Below are positions 37,247 through 46,703 of a stretch of DNA of 64,000 nucleotides, in pieces. Source of the DNA: Pseudomonas azotoformans (lineage in GTDB: Bacteria; Pseudomonadota; Gammaproteobacteria; Pseudomonadales; Pseudomonadaceae); the NCBI RefSeq assembly GCF_900103345.1, contig NZ_LT629702.1, positions 5,681,501 to 5,745,500 of the forward strand, written 5' to 3'. The notes under the pieces are model-generated. The model saw only the letters and a list, made by a program, of their open reading frames with translations, was not told the origin of the DNA and did not search any database. Each line of letters starts with the position of its first letter. Position 1 is the stretch's first letter. The translations under genes and the position numbers were made by a program.

Positions 37247-38851
37247 TTATGGGGTGATACTGACGCCCGAGAACACGTTGCGGCCGAAGGGGCTTACCTT
37301 GAACCCTTCGACTTTGGCGCTTAACGGCTGGTTGACCGTCGAGTGGGCGACTGGCGTGATCGGCACCTGCTGCTTGAGCAGTTGCTGCGCCTGTTTGTAC
37401 AGAACAGTCCGTTGTTCGCGGTCGGTCACGACCTTGGCTTGCTTGATCAGCTTGTCGTACGCCGGGTCACACCACATGGAGTAGTTGTTCCCGCCGATGG
37501 CGTCGCAGCTGTAGAGGGTGCCCAGCCAGTTGTCCGGGTCGCCGTTGTCGCCGGTCCAACCGATCAGGCTCACATCGTGCTCACCGTTCTTGGTGCGCTT
37601 GATGTATTCGCCCCATTCGTAGCTGACGATCTTGACCTTGAGTCCGATCTTGGCCCAGTCGCTTTGCAGCATCTCGGCCATCAGCTTGGCGTTGGGGTTG
37701 TACGGCCGTTGCACCGGCATCGCCCACAGGGTGATTTCGGTGCCTTCCTTCACGCCGGCGGCCTTGAGCAGTTCCTTGGCTTTTTCCGGGTTGTAGGCGG
37801 CGTCTTTGATGCTGTCGTCGTAGGACCACTGCGTCGGCGGCATGGCGTTGACCGCCAGTTGCCCCGCGCCCTGGTACACGGCGTTCAGGATGCTCGGCTT
37901 GTTCACCGCCATGTCCAGCGCCTGGCGCACTTCGAGCTGGTCGAACGGCTTGTGGCGCACGTTGTAGGCGATGTAGCCCAGATTGAAACCGGGCTTGGTG
38001 AGCAGTTGCAGGTTCGGGTCGGCCTTGAGGGCGTCGACGTCAGCCGGGCGCGGATGCAGGGTCACCTGGCATTCGCCGGCCTTGAGCTTTTGCACGCGCA
38101 CCGAGGCGTCGGTGTTGATGGCGAAAATCAGCTGGTCGAGCTTGACCTTGCTCGGGTCCCAGTACTGTTTGTTGGCCACATAGCGGATCTGCGAATCCTT
38201 CTGGTAACGCTGGAACACGAAGGGGCCAGTGCCAATCGGCTTCTGGTTGATGTCGCTGGGTTTGCCGGCCTTGAGCAGTTGCTCGGCATATTCGGCCGAC
38301 AGGATCGCGGCGAAGCTCATGGCGATGTTCTGGATGAACGCGGCGTCCACCGTGTTCAGGGTGATCACCACGGTGTGCGGGTCGGTTTTGGCGACCTTGG
38401 CAATGTTCTTGTTCAGGCTCATCCCGTTGAAGTACGGAAACTCGGTGGGGTAGGCCTTGCGAAACGGATGGTCGGGGTCAAGCATGCGGTTGAAGGTGAA
38501 CAGCACGTCGTCGGCGTTGAAGTCCCGGGTCGGCTTGAATTCCTTGTTGCTGTGGAATTTCACCCCTTCACGCAGGTGAAAGGTGTAGGTCAGGCCGTCT
38601 GGCGAAATATCCCACTTGGTTGCCAGCGCAGGCACGACACCGGTTTCGCCCTTTTCAAATTCAACCAGGCGGTTGTACAGCGGCTCGGCTGCATCGTTGT
38701 CGGTGGCGGTGGTGTACTGCGCGGTGTCGAAGCCGGCCGGGCTGCCTTCCGAGCAGAACACCAGGCTCTGCTTGTCGGCGGCGTGACCCATCGTGGCCGC
38801 AGCCAGCAGGCTGGTGCCAAAAATTGCGGATAGAACGGTGGTATGGCGCAT
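37247..38851 (-). CDS. dppA3: Dipeptide-binding periplasmic protein (DppA3-like)
   Basis: 534 residues with a signal peptide ending MGHAA. It is a family-5 binding protein starting VFCSEGSPAGFDTAQYTT with the conserved IGWTGDNGDPDNWLGTLYSC region near residue 430. It is closely related to the next two paralogs (shared RPYNPNAKLMAEMLQSDW, MPPTQWSYDDSI). It precedes opdP on the same strand. In PAO1 I recall a regulator (psdR) and a metallopeptidase (mdpA) just upstream of this gene; they are absent here. Confidence 0.9.
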   Translation of the reverse strand: MRHTTVLSAIFGTSLLAAATMGHAADKQSLVFCSEGSPAGFDTAQYTTATDNDAAEPLYNRLVEFEKGETGVVPALATKWDISPDGLTYTFHLREGVKFHSNKEFKPTRDFNADDVLFTFNRMLDPDHPFRKAYPTEFPYFNGMSLNKNIAKVAKTDPHTVVITLNTVDAAFIQNIAMSFAAILSAEYAEQLLKAGKPSDINQKPIGTGPFVFQRYQKDSQIRYVANKQYWDPSKVKLDQLIFAINTDASVRVQKLKAGECQVTLHPRPADVDALKADPNLQLLTKPGFNLGYIAYNVRHKPFDQLEVRQALDMAVNKPSILNAVYQGAGQLAVNAMPPTQWSYDDSIKDAAYNPEKAKELLKAAGVKEGTEITLWAMPVQRPYNPNAKLMAEMLQSDWAKIGLKVKIVSYEWGEYIKRTKNGEHDVSLIGWTGDNGDPDNWLGTLYSCDAIGGNNYSMWCDPAYDKLIKQAKVVTDREQRTVLYKQAQQLLKQQVPITPVAHSTVNQPLSAKVEGFKVSPFGRNVFSGVSITP

Positions 38852-39156
38852 GACGATCCCGATCCTTGTTTGTAGTTGTCATCAGCGAGCAATCACCCCG
38901 GCGTTCAGCCAGGGGGACATCACTGATCCCACACGCAGCAAGTGCCTTTCCGAATTGGGAGCCTCTGCTGTCCTACGACGTTATGGGTCGCGGACTTCGC
39001 AGTAAATGCGCCAAATCGGACTGACCTTGTAGGCAATGGAGTCGCACCTCGCAGTTCATTGCTGTAGGAAGCAACGGTTTCGAGTGTGGTCCATGTCCTA
39101 CGGCCAAGGCGGATGCAATAACGGCGACGTTTATGCAACGTCGCCGCCAGTGATCC
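38852..39156. other. Intergenic region dppA2-dppA3, no gene
   Basis: 305 bp. It holds a hairpin GGCGACGT/ACGTCGCC near 39123-39145, just after the dppA2 stop and without a strong T-run, and presumably the dppA3 promoter. No open frame of convincing quality is seen. This is where psdR and mdpA lie in PAO1 as I recall it. Confidence 0.6.
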
Positions 39157-40785
39157 TTACTTGCCGCTGACGCTCACGCCGTAGAAGGAGTTCAAGCCAA
39201 ACGGGCTGATCTTGAAGTCCTGCACGGTGTTGCGCATGGGTTGATACACCGTCGAGTGCGCGATAGGTGTCATCGGGACTGCATCTTTGAGGATATGTTG
39301 CGCCTGCTTGTACAGCTCGGTGCGTTTGGCGACGTCCGACGTTGCCTTGGCTTCTTTCACGATGCCGTCGAATTTCTTGTCGCACCACTTGGAGAAGTTG
39401 TTGCCGGCCAGCGAGTCGCAGCCGAACAGCACGTTCAGCCAGTTGTCCGGGTCACCATTGTCGCCGCTCCAGCCAATGATCATGGCCTGGTTCTCGCCGC
39501 CTTTGGAACGCTTGATGTACTCGCCCCATTCGTAGCTGGTGATCTTGACCTTCAGGCCGATCTTGGACCAGTCGTTCTGCAGCATTTCAGCCATCAGCTT
39601 GGCGTTCGGGTTGTACGGACGCTGAACCGGCATGGCCCACAGAACGATTTCGGTACCTTCCTTGACGCCGGCTTCCTTGAGCAGCGCCTTGGCTTTCTCC
39701 GGATCGTACTTGGCATCCTTGATGGTGGTGTCATACGACCATTGGGTCGGTGGCATGGCGTTGACGGCCAGTTGGCCGGCGCCCTGGTACACGGAGTCGA
39801 TGATCTGCTGCTTGTTCACCGACATGTCCAGCGCCTGGCGTACGCGCAGGTCAGCCAGCGGGTTAGGCTGATCGCTGCCCTTGATCTTGTCCATGACGTT
39901 GTAGGCAACGTAGCCCAGGTTGAAACCGGCTTGATGCGGCAGTTTCAGGTCCTTGTCATCGCCCAGCGCCTTGAGGTCGGCCGGACGTGGGAACAGGGTG
40001 ATCTGGCATTCGTTTTTCTTCAGCTTCTGGATGCGCACCGACGGGTCGGTGGTGATGGCGAAGATCAGGTTGTCGATCTTCACGTCTTCAGGTTTCCAGT
40101 AGTCCTTGTTGCCGGTGTAACGGATGTTCGAGTCTTTCTGGTAGCTCTTGAACACGAACGGGCCAGTGCCGATTGGCTTCTGGTTGATGTCCGCGGCCTT
40201 GCCTTCTTTCAACAGTTGGGCGGCGTATTCAGCCGACTGGATCGAAGCGAAGCTCATCGCCAGGTTCTGGATGAAGGCGGCGTCCACAGTGCCAAGGGTG
40301 AACTTGACGGTATGGTCATCGACTTTCTCGATGTTCTTGATGTTGGTGTCCATCCCCATGTCCGTGAAGTACGGGAACTCGGTGGGGTAGGCTTTGCGGA
40401 ACGGATCGTCCTTGTTGATCATGCGGTTGAACGTGAACAGCACGTCATCGGCATTGAAGGTACGGGTCGGCTTGAAGTACGAGGTGGTGTGGAACTTGAC
40501 GCCATCCCGCAGGTGGAAGGTATAGGTCAAGCCATCCGGGGACACGTCCCAGCTGGTGGCCAGCCCAGGAATCACGGCGGTGCCGCCGCGTTCGAACTGG
40601 GTCAGGCGGTTGAACATGGTTTCGGCCGAGGCATCGAAGTCTGTTCCGGTGGTGTACTGGCCTGGGTCGAAACCGGCCGGGCTCCCTTCGGAGCAGAACA
40701 CCAGGTTAGTCGCCGCTTGGGCGAAAGGAGCTGCGGCCATAAGGCCAGCGCTAACAATTAACGGAATGACTGCGTGTTTAAGCAT
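39157..40785 (-). CDS. dppA2: Dipeptide-binding periplasmic protein (DppA2-like)
   Basis: 542 residues from ATG 40785, preceded by GAGG; a longer in-frame start (40809) lacks one. The signal peptide ends AAPFAQA. The mature start is LVFCSEGSPAGFDPGQYTTG, and the conserved IGWSGDNGDPDNWLNVLFGC lies near residue 440. It is the closest relative of DppA3 and DppA1 here. In Pseudomonas such paralogs feed one DppBCDF permease and differ in peptide preference. It has a 258-bp upstream gap and so probably its own promoter. Confidence 0.9.
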   Translation of the reverse strand: MLKHAVIPLIVSAGLMAAAPFAQAATNLVFCSEGSPAGFDPGQYTTGTDFDASAETMFNRLTQFERGGTAVIPGLATSWDVSPDGLTYTFHLRDGVKFHTTSYFKPTRTFNADDVLFTFNRMINKDDPFRKAYPTEFPYFTDMGMDTNIKNIEKVDDHTVKFTLGTVDAAFIQNLAMSFASIQSAEYAAQLLKEGKAADINQKPIGTGPFVFKSYQKDSNIRYTGNKDYWKPEDVKIDNLIFAITTDPSVRIQKLKKNECQITLFPRPADLKALGDDKDLKLPHQAGFNLGYVAYNVMDKIKGSDQPNPLADLRVRQALDMSVNKQQIIDSVYQGAGQLAVNAMPPTQWSYDTTIKDAKYDPEKAKALLKEAGVKEGTEIVLWAMPVQRPYNPNAKLMAEMLQNDWSKIGLKVKITSYEWGEYIKRSKGGENQAMIIGWSGDNGDPDNWLNVLFGCDSLAGNNFSKWCDKKFDGIVKEAKATSDVAKRTELYKQAQHILKDAVPMTPIAHSTVYQPMRNTVQDFKISPFGLNSFYGVSVSGK

Positions 40786-41001
40786 GTTGGCCTCATGATT
40801 TGTTGTCATTTTTGGTGGTGAGGGCGACCTCGTGAGTCGGCCTGCGGATACTTACGCAGGCGCCATACCCATTGCAAGATGCTGAACCGTTGGGAGGGTG
40901 AAACAGTGGTACGAACGTACAGGAATGTCGCAATTATGAAAGTTTTGACATATTTGCGCATATTTCGAGGGTTTTTTCGGTGCATTCGTCGCACCAAAAA
41001 A

Positions 41002-41036
41002 GCCCAGCCGAGGCGTCTGGCGCACTCGGTTGGGGC
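41002..41036 (-). terminator. Terminator of dppA1
   Basis: On the minus strand a GCCCCAACCGAG / CTCGGCTGGGC hairpin (imperfect, 12-base loop) is followed by TTTTTT, directly after the dppA1 stop at 41044. It makes dppA1 a largely separate transcript. Confidence 0.8.
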
Positions 41037-41043
41037 GTTGCTG

Positions 41044-42645
41044 TTACTTATCTAGACTCACGCCGTAGAACGGTGTCAGGCCAAAGGGGCTGATCTTGAA
41101 GTCGCGTACTTCCTTGCGCAGGGGCTGGAAAACCGTCGAGTTCGCAATAGGCGTTATAGGTACTTGTTCCTTAAGGATTTTTTGTGCCTGTTGATACCAC
41201 TTGATGCGCTGTTCACGGTCGTTGCTGACCTTGGCCTGCTGCACCAGTTTGTCGTAGGCCGGGTTACACCATTTCGCGTAGTTGCTGCCCTTGACCGCGG
41301 CACAACTGTAGAGCACGCCCAGCCAGTTATCCGGGTCGCCGTTGTCGCCGGTCCAGCCATAAATCATCGCGTCATGCTCGCCGTTTTTGGCGCGCTTGAT
41401 GTACTCGCCCCATTCGTAGCTGACGATATTGGCCTTGATCCCGATATTTTCCCAATCCTGCTGGATCATTTGCGCCGACATGCGCGCGTTCGGGTTTGAA
41501 GCACGCTGCACGGTCATTGCCCACAGGTTGATGGCAGTTCCTGGTGCAACCCCTGCTTCTTTTAGTAGCGCCTTGGCTTTGGTCGGATCGTAGGGCGCGT
41601 CCTTGATGGTGGGGTCATAAGACCACTGCGCCGGAGGCAGGGCGTTCTGCGCCAATTGTCCGGCACTCTGGTACACCGCCTTGATAATCGCCGGCTTGTC
41701 GATCGCCATGTCCAGGGCCTGGCGCACCTTGAGCTGATCCAGCGGCGGGTGGGTCACGTTGTAGGCCAGGAAGCCCAGGTTGAAACCAGCCTGCTGCAGC
41801 ACGCGCAAGTTCGGGTCCTGTTTCATCACTTCGATATCGGCAGGGCGCGGGTAGCCGCTGACCTGGCATTCGCCGGCCTTGAGCTTCTGTAGGCGTGACG
41901 CGGCATCCGGGGTGATGGCGAACACCAGGTTGTCGAGTTTCACATCCTCGGGTTTCCAGTACTGTTTATTGGCCACGTAGCGGATCTGCGAATCCTTCTG
42001 GTAGCGCTTGAACACAAACGGCCCGGTGCCTACGGGTTTCTGGTTGATCTCTTCGGCCTTGCCCTGCTTGAGCAGTTGCGCCGCGTACTCGGCCGATTGC
42101 ACCGAGGCAAAGCTCATGGCCAGGTTTTGCACAAACGACGCATCGACGTTGTTCAGGTTGAAGCGCACGGTGTGGTCGTCGAGTTTGTCGACGCTCTTGA
42201 TCGTGGTGTTCAAACCCATGTCGGTGAAGTACGGCGACTCGGATGGGTACGCCTTGCGGAATGGACTGTCGGCATCCAGCAGGCGATTGAAGGTAAACAA
42301 CACATCATCCGCGTTGAAATCGCGGGTAGGCGTGAAGAAATCGGTGGTGTGGAACTTGACGCCATCGCGCAGATGGAAGGTGTAGGTCAGGCCGTCTTTG
42401 GAGATGTCCCAGCTTGTCGCCAGGCCAGGTTCGACTTCGGTGCCGCCACGCTTGAACTGCGTGAGGCGGTTGAACACGGTCTCGGCCGACGCATCGAAAT
42501 CGGTGCCGCTGGTGTACTGGCTGGGGTCGAAGCCGGCAGGGCTGGCTTCGGAGCAGTAGACCAGGGTGCTGGCTGCCTGGGCCATTGGCATGAAGCCGAG
42601 CAGGCCTGCGGCGAGGAGGAGCGGTTTTAAGGCAATTCTTTCCAT
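41044..42645 (-). CDS. dppA1: Dipeptide-binding periplasmic protein (DppA1-like)
   Basis: 533 residues. The signal peptide (LKPLLLAAGLLGFMPMAQA) is followed by LVYCSEASPAGFDPSQYTSG; YGWTGDNGDPDNWLGVLYSC lies near residue 430. It is the first of the four binding-protein genes in the locus, with its own terminator (41002-41036) and a 132-bp gap upstream that also contains the terminator of the preceding DUF6543 gene. It supplies peptides to DppBCDF encoded 7 kb downstream. Confidence 0.9.
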   Translation of the reverse strand: MERIALKPLLLAAGLLGFMPMAQAASTLVYCSEASPAGFDPSQYTSGTDFDASAETVFNRLTQFKRGGTEVEPGLATSWDISKDGLTYTFHLRDGVKFHTTDFFTPTRDFNADDVLFTFNRLLDADSPFRKAYPSESPYFTDMGLNTTIKSVDKLDDHTVRFNLNNVDASFVQNLAMSFASVQSAEYAAQLLKQGKAEEINQKPVGTGPFVFKRYQKDSQIRYVANKQYWKPEDVKLDNLVFAITPDAASRLQKLKAGECQVSGYPRPADIEVMKQDPNLRVLQQAGFNLGFLAYNVTHPPLDQLKVRQALDMAIDKPAIIKAVYQSAGQLAQNALPPAQWSYDPTIKDAPYDPTKAKALLKEAGVAPGTAINLWAMTVQRASNPNARMSAQMIQQDWENIGIKANIVSYEWGEYIKRAKNGEHDAMIYGWTGDNGDPDNWLGVLYSCAAVKGSNYAKWCNPAYDKLVQQAKVSNDREQRIKWYQQAQKILKEQVPITPIANSTVFQPLRKEVRDFKISPFGLTPFYGVSLDK

Positions 42646-42683
42646 GGAGACCCCTGAAGTGGCAGTTGATCACTGTCCGAACG

Positions 42684-42715
42684 AAAAAACGGCGGTTACC
42701 GAGGTTACCGCCGTT
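42684..42715 (-). terminator. Terminator of the DUF6543 gene
   Basis: On the minus strand AACGGCGGT pairs with ACCGCCGTT, extended by ACC/GGT after a mismatch, followed by TTTTTTCG. It lies 63-94 bases past the stop at 42778 and before the dppA1 start, isolating the toxin-like gene from the dpp locus. Confidence 0.88.
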
Positions 42716-42777
42716 AAGCATTTTCAGGTAGGTGGAAGGCTGGTGGTGCTGGTCACGGCCTCATTGTTGATCGATGG

Positions 42778-45624
42778 TTACGGCGTTTTGACCGATACTT
42801 CCACGTAGGTTGGCGCATTTTTGTCGATAGTAAAGCGGCTGCCCGCTGAGCTGGAGTGGTGAATGGTAAACGTGCGTCTGATTTTGACGTTGATGTTGTC
42901 CAGGTATCCCTCTTCTACGTGTCTGAGGCGATAGTCGCCGGTGGCCGATACACGGGTAATGTTTTTCGACGGGTCGTAGTCGATGTGATAGGTCGAGTCA
43001 TTATTGGAGATCGATACGCCCTCGACCAATACGCCTTCCTTCAATTCGCCAGAGGGTGTTCGGTGCAGGAGAAAAGATTCCATGGCAGGTCCCATTGAAC
43101 CTTGGTGAGCCACTTCGGAAATACGGGCGCGCAATTCTGGATCGGGAATGATTTGTTCAAACTGTTTGATTTTTTCAGCCTGTATTTCCTGACCATTGCT
43201 CCCTGTACTGTGTAAGGTCTGTTCAGTGATTCCGTCGGGCGTGGTTGTTCTCAGGTTGTAGTTTCCGCGATTGATATCGAGCACAAAGTTTTTGGAGTAG
43301 TCGTTGTCACCTTCCCAATGCGTGGCTTTTTCTTCTGGCAGAAGCTCAAAGTTTGGTTCTTCCAGCGTCCAGGAAACGTTGAGTTTGTGCTTGATTGCAC
43401 CGTTTTCTTCGAAGTTGCTCGTGGACAAGACATAGTCCGTGTTTTTGCCGAAATCAAAGTAGTTATCAAACGATTCGGTCCCCTGCATTTTTGAGCCGTC
43501 AAGTGTCACGAACTGATCGGAGAACTTAGGCGGTATGCTTGATTCGTCACTGGGGGCTGGCGATGGCGTACGTTGCCATGGCCACTTGCGTGCGCCTCCT
43601 GGGCCGATTTCACGGGCCCATTCGCCGTCCAGCGTGGAATGAGCGGTCATCACCGGCTTGCGTGTTGCACGATCAATGATCTGTACATAATCGTTGCTCA
43701 GTTTGAAATCGCTTTTGATCTCGTACACCTGAGGCGTGCCGGTAGCATCGGTATAGCGGATAAACCATTGGTCCGTGCCATCGGGGGTTTTGATTTGATA
43801 GATCCCTTTTGAATTGCGGGTCGCGCCTTCGATCAGTTGCTCGCCGTTGGGCACTGCGTGCTGACTGATATTGGCTGCCTGAGTCGGCTTGAGTCGATTG
43901 ACGGAGGGCTCTTCGACGATGGGCGTTGTCGGTGCGTCGGTGTCTGGCACCACTGGCTCTTTGACGGTGTCCTCTATGCTCTCGCTGACCGTGGTGACGG
44001 CCCCTTGCTCGCCTTTTATTAATTTGCTCGCCTCACCAGCGACAACGGGCACCGCATTCAATACGCCAAACACAATATGGTCCGCGCCACCTGGCTTGCC
44101 ATGCTTGAGTTGGTCCGCGCCTATCCCTGCTTCCAACGCACCGGCAGCGGCATAAAATACCTCCAGTCCCACTGCGACCTCGGGCATGACGATAGCCAGC
44201 GGGGTCATCATCAAGGCGATCTTTGTGGTGGTTTCCAACACTTCAAGGATCGTGGCTTTGGTGACATCTCCATCGGTGGTTATTTCGGTTTCGGCATCGG
44301 CGTATGAGCGCTCTTTCTGCCGCCGGGTCATGGTTGTGAATGGGTCATCGGACAGCGGTTCGGTAGTAATGAACCGTTGTGGGTCAAATTCATTGAGACG
44401 TTCCAGAGGGCCGGCATCGGGTGCGTCTTTTTTCGACCAGCCGCCGAGCCCGGCCAGCGTTTGATTGACGCCGTCAGAGAAAAAGCGATTGGCCTGGTCA
44501 CGTAACGGAAAGTGCATCGACAGGGCTTCACGCTTGACCGGATCAGCCGCCTGTTCAGCCAGCCAGTTCTTCATCTCGGCCTGGCTGTTGAACGAATGAA
44601 TCGGCGAGGAGTTGCCGGGGATATACAGCAACGTACGGTTGAAAGGTTTACCTTCGGCATCGACGCGTGTTGTCTTGTCGGTGATGTAAAGCAGGTCTGT
44701 CGACTTGTAGCCATTGATGCTCAGCAGGCCAACTTCTATGTTGGGATCCTTGATGATAGCGGGCGAAAGATCATCAAGTTTAAGCTTCTCCCAGGTCGTG
44801 CTCAGCGGCAGGCCGGCGGCGCGCATGGCCAAGTCCGTATCACTTTCGCTCAAGCTGTCGTTTTCAAATTGACGCAAAGCACCTCCCACGAAGGATGCTT
44901 TGCTCATTTGTTCGTACTGGCGCTCATGCGCGGGCCAGAACTCATTCAGGAATTGCGTATACGGTTTGCTGAAGTCGGTGTTCCATACGATGCTACGAAA
45001 TCCCTCAGGTGTTTGGGGTAGCAGGTTTGTACCGTTGTATACCTCTGGTTGGCCGGGCTGCGGCCCCACGTATATGCCTTCGTAGGTCTTCTGCGGGTGT
45101 GCGATCGAAGCAACCTTATCAACCACCGCGGGCAAAGGGAGCGCGGGCGCGATGCGCTCTAGCCAGGTGTGCAGGGTTGATCGCAGCTTTTCGGACGACG
45201 TCTGGTGCTCGTCTTCCTTATTAGCGCTCTGGACGTTATGCAGCGCGGCCTGAGTCAGTGATATTTTATTTAAGACTTTGCCATTCTTGGGTTTTGGTCG
45301 CTTGGGGTCATAGTTCAACGTCACGATAAACGTGTTATCCGGATCAATATCCTTGCCCCAGCGCTTCTTCAAGTCGGCCTTGATAATCTCAGCGGTACTC
45401 TGGCTTGGAGTCTTGAACCCTTCGGCGGCTTTCCAGATGTACCTTTCAACCCCAGGGTTATAGGGCAGGCCCGGAATGAGTGTTTCGTGATGGTTGCGGC
45501 GTTTGGCGCTTTTCTGGCGGGGCTCATGCTCAGCGCCGGGAGCAGGCGGTGTGGCAAGGTTTGCCGAGTTGCTGGGTGACTCGGGCACAGATGTCGAGGC
45601 AGGGCTTAAGGATGTCTTTATCAT
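42778..45624 (-). CDS. DUF6543 (dermonecrotic-toxin-domain) large protein, putative toxin/effector
   Basis: 948 residues. Residues 1-50 are Ser/Pro-rich and basic (EPRQKSAKRRNHHE). About 90-420 resembles the dermonecrotic-toxin DUF6543 domain found in many Pseudomonas proteins (LLYIPGNSSPIHSFNS; MHFPLRDQANRFFSDGVNQT). About 465-510 is a hydrophobic helical region (IALMMTPLAIVMPEVAVGL) that could insert in membranes. A Pro/Glu/Thr linker follows near 545-570. About 590-700 contains a repeat-like beta module (GIYQIKTPDGTDQWFIRYTD). The C-terminal 250 residues are beta-rich and unfamiliar. There is no signal peptide. Base composition is visibly less GC-rich than neighbours and the gene stands alone. 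The role as a toxin is by family resemblance only; target, activity and export route are unknown. ATG 45624 has only a weak GAGCGAG upstream. Confidence 0.75.
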   Translation of the reverse strand: MIKTSLSPASTSVPESPSNSANLATPPAPGAEHEPRQKSAKRRNHHETLIPGLPYNPGVERYIWKAAEGFKTPSQSTAEIIKADLKKRWGKDIDPDNTFIVTLNYDPKRPKPKNGKVLNKISLTQAALHNVQSANKEDEHQTSSEKLRSTLHTWLERIAPALPLPAVVDKVASIAHPQKTYEGIYVGPQPGQPEVYNGTNLLPQTPEGFRSIVWNTDFSKPYTQFLNEFWPAHERQYEQMSKASFVGGALRQFENDSLSESDTDLAMRAAGLPLSTTWEKLKLDDLSPAIIKDPNIEVGLLSINGYKSTDLLYITDKTTRVDAEGKPFNRTLLYIPGNSSPIHSFNSQAEMKNWLAEQAADPVKREALSMHFPLRDQANRFFSDGVNQTLAGLGGWSKKDAPDAGPLERLNEFDPQRFITTEPLSDDPFTTMTRRQKERSYADAETEITTDGDVTKATILEVLETTTKIALMMTPLAIVMPEVAVGLEVFYAAAGALEAGIGADQLKHGKPGGADHIVFGVLNAVPVVAGEASKLIKGEQGAVTTVSESIEDTVKEPVVPDTDAPTTPIVEEPSVNRLKPTQAANISQHAVPNGEQLIEGATRNSKGIYQIKTPDGTDQWFIRYTDATGTPQVYEIKSDFKLSNDYVQIIDRATRKPVMTAHSTLDGEWAREIGPGGARKWPWQRTPSPAPSDESSIPPKFSDQFVTLDGSKMQGTESFDNYFDFGKNTDYVLSTSNFEENGAIKHKLNVSWTLEEPNFELLPEEKATHWEGDNDYSKNFVLDINRGNYNLRTTTPDGITEQTLHSTGSNGQEIQAEKIKQFEQIIPDPELRARISEVAHQGSMGPAMESFLLHRTPSGELKEGVLVEGVSISNNDSTYHIDYDPSKNITRVSATGDYRLRHVEEGYLDNINVKIRRTFTIHHSSSAGSRFTIDKNAPTYVEVSVKTP

Positions 45625-45992
45625 TTGATCTCGCTCTTTTCAAGTGAGCCTCCCTGGCAGCTATTTTTCAGATAGATGCGTGGGAAATGATCGTGGGGAC
45701 GTTCCGGCCTTGCGTTTTGTTCTTTTCACATTGTTATTACAACGTACATGTTTTGAATAAAACTCTTGGATAGCAACTTTGCTGCGATGAGCTAGGACGC
45801 GTTTCAATCGCACTAGAGGGAGGGACGGGGGAAGCGATAGCGTTATAACGCGAGAAGAGTGCGGCTCTATATAATTACAATTGCATCCATAAAAAAGGCG
45901 CGTCCATTAAGGACGCGCCAGATGCCATAGCGTCAGGTGGCAAAATGAGTGCTGATTCAGTGGTTACAGCCCCGTTTGCCCCGTTCAGCGCC
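45625..45992. other. AT-rich intergenic region upstream of the DUF6543 gene
   Basis: 368 bp, clearly more AT-rich than the flanks. It must hold the promoter of the DUF6543 gene. The only clear element is the terminator at 45891-45919. No small gene, repeat or tRNA is recognised, and no direct repeats marking an insertion were noticed by eye. Confidence 0.5.
45891..45919 (-). terminator. Terminator of the SIMPL-domain gene
   Basis: On the minus strand GGCGCGTCC TTAAT GGACGCGCC is a perfect 9-bp stem followed by TTTTTT, 74 bases past the stop at 45993. Confidence 0.92.
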
Positions 45993-46703
45993 TTACTGCA
46001 GCACTTCGATCACGCCATCGGCACTCATGCTGACCTGGCTGGTGCCGGCTTCCACTTCGGGCGTGGGAGCCGAGTCCGCCATCGCGGCCTTCATCATCAT
46101 CCCGCCACGGGCATAGGGTTGTGGATAACCATTGGTGTTGAAGTTCAGGTTGACGATCTTGTAGCCCTTGCCACCCAACGCGTCGGTGGCCAGTTGTGCG
46201 CGAGCCCTGAACGCGGCGACGGCTTCCTTGAGCAATGCATCTTCGCTTGCCTTGCGCGTGGCGTCGGCGATGGCGAAGTCCATGCTGTCCATTTTCAGGG
46301 TATTCAGCAGTTCACCGGTGAGCTTGGACAGCGCAGGGAAGTCCGCGCTTTCCAGGCGAAGCTCGGCGCGTTCACGCCAGCCGGTGATCTTCTGGTTCTT
46401 GTTGTCGTAGATCGGGTAGCTGTTGCGGCTGCCCTGGCGCAGGGTCACGCCTTTGACTTCGCGGGCCTGGCCCAGGGCCTTGTTCATGGTGGTGGTGATT
46501 TCGGCGGCGAGCTTGGCCGGGTCGCTGTTCTGGGATTCGGTGTACAGGGTGACGATCATCTTGTCGCGGGCCACTTCCTGGCTGACCTCGGCGCGCAGGG
46601 AAATCTGGTTGTAGTTCAGCGCATCGGCGGCCAGGGCAGGGAGGCTGGCCAGGGTACTGGCGCCAAGGGTGAGAACGAGTGCACTGCGAGTGAAACGAGA
46701 CAT
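45993..46703 (-). CDS. SIMPL-domain (DUF541) periplasmic protein
   Basis: 236 residues with a signal peptide (LVLTLGASTLASLPALA) cleaved before ADALNYN. The mature region matches the DUF541/SIMPL family (VARDKMIVTLYTESQNSDPA; AALNKALGQAR-like helices here as TTMNKALGQAREVKG; RAELRLESADFPALSKLTGE). Such proteins form oligomeric rings in the periplasm and are linked to oxidative stress protection in some species (YggE). It is divergent from roxS; as I recall the same neighbour (PA4495) is next to roxS in PAO1. Function here is unproven. Confidence 0.88.
   Translation of the reverse strand: MSRFTRSALVLTLGASTLASLPALAADALNYNQISLRAEVSQEVARDKMIVTLYTESQNSDPAKLAAEITTTMNKALGQAREVKGVTLRQGSRNSYPIYDNKNQKITGWRERAELRLESADFPALSKLTGELLNTLKMDSMDFAIADATRKASEDALLKEAVAAFRARAQLATDALGGKGYKIVNLNFNTNGYPQPYARGGMMMKAAMADSAPTPEVEAGTSQVSMSADGVIEVLQ

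Noticed and set aside
45625..45992. Insertion-site direct repeats or an integrase remnant beside the DUF6543 gene
   Set aside because: No flanking direct repeats, tRNA or integrase fragment was recognisable, so transfer rests only on composition and synteny.
42778..46703. An immunity gene or second component adjacent to the DUF6543 gene
   Set aside because: The neighbours are a dipeptide-binding protein and a SIMPL-domain protein, both with clear unrelated family membership, and each is separated by a terminator.
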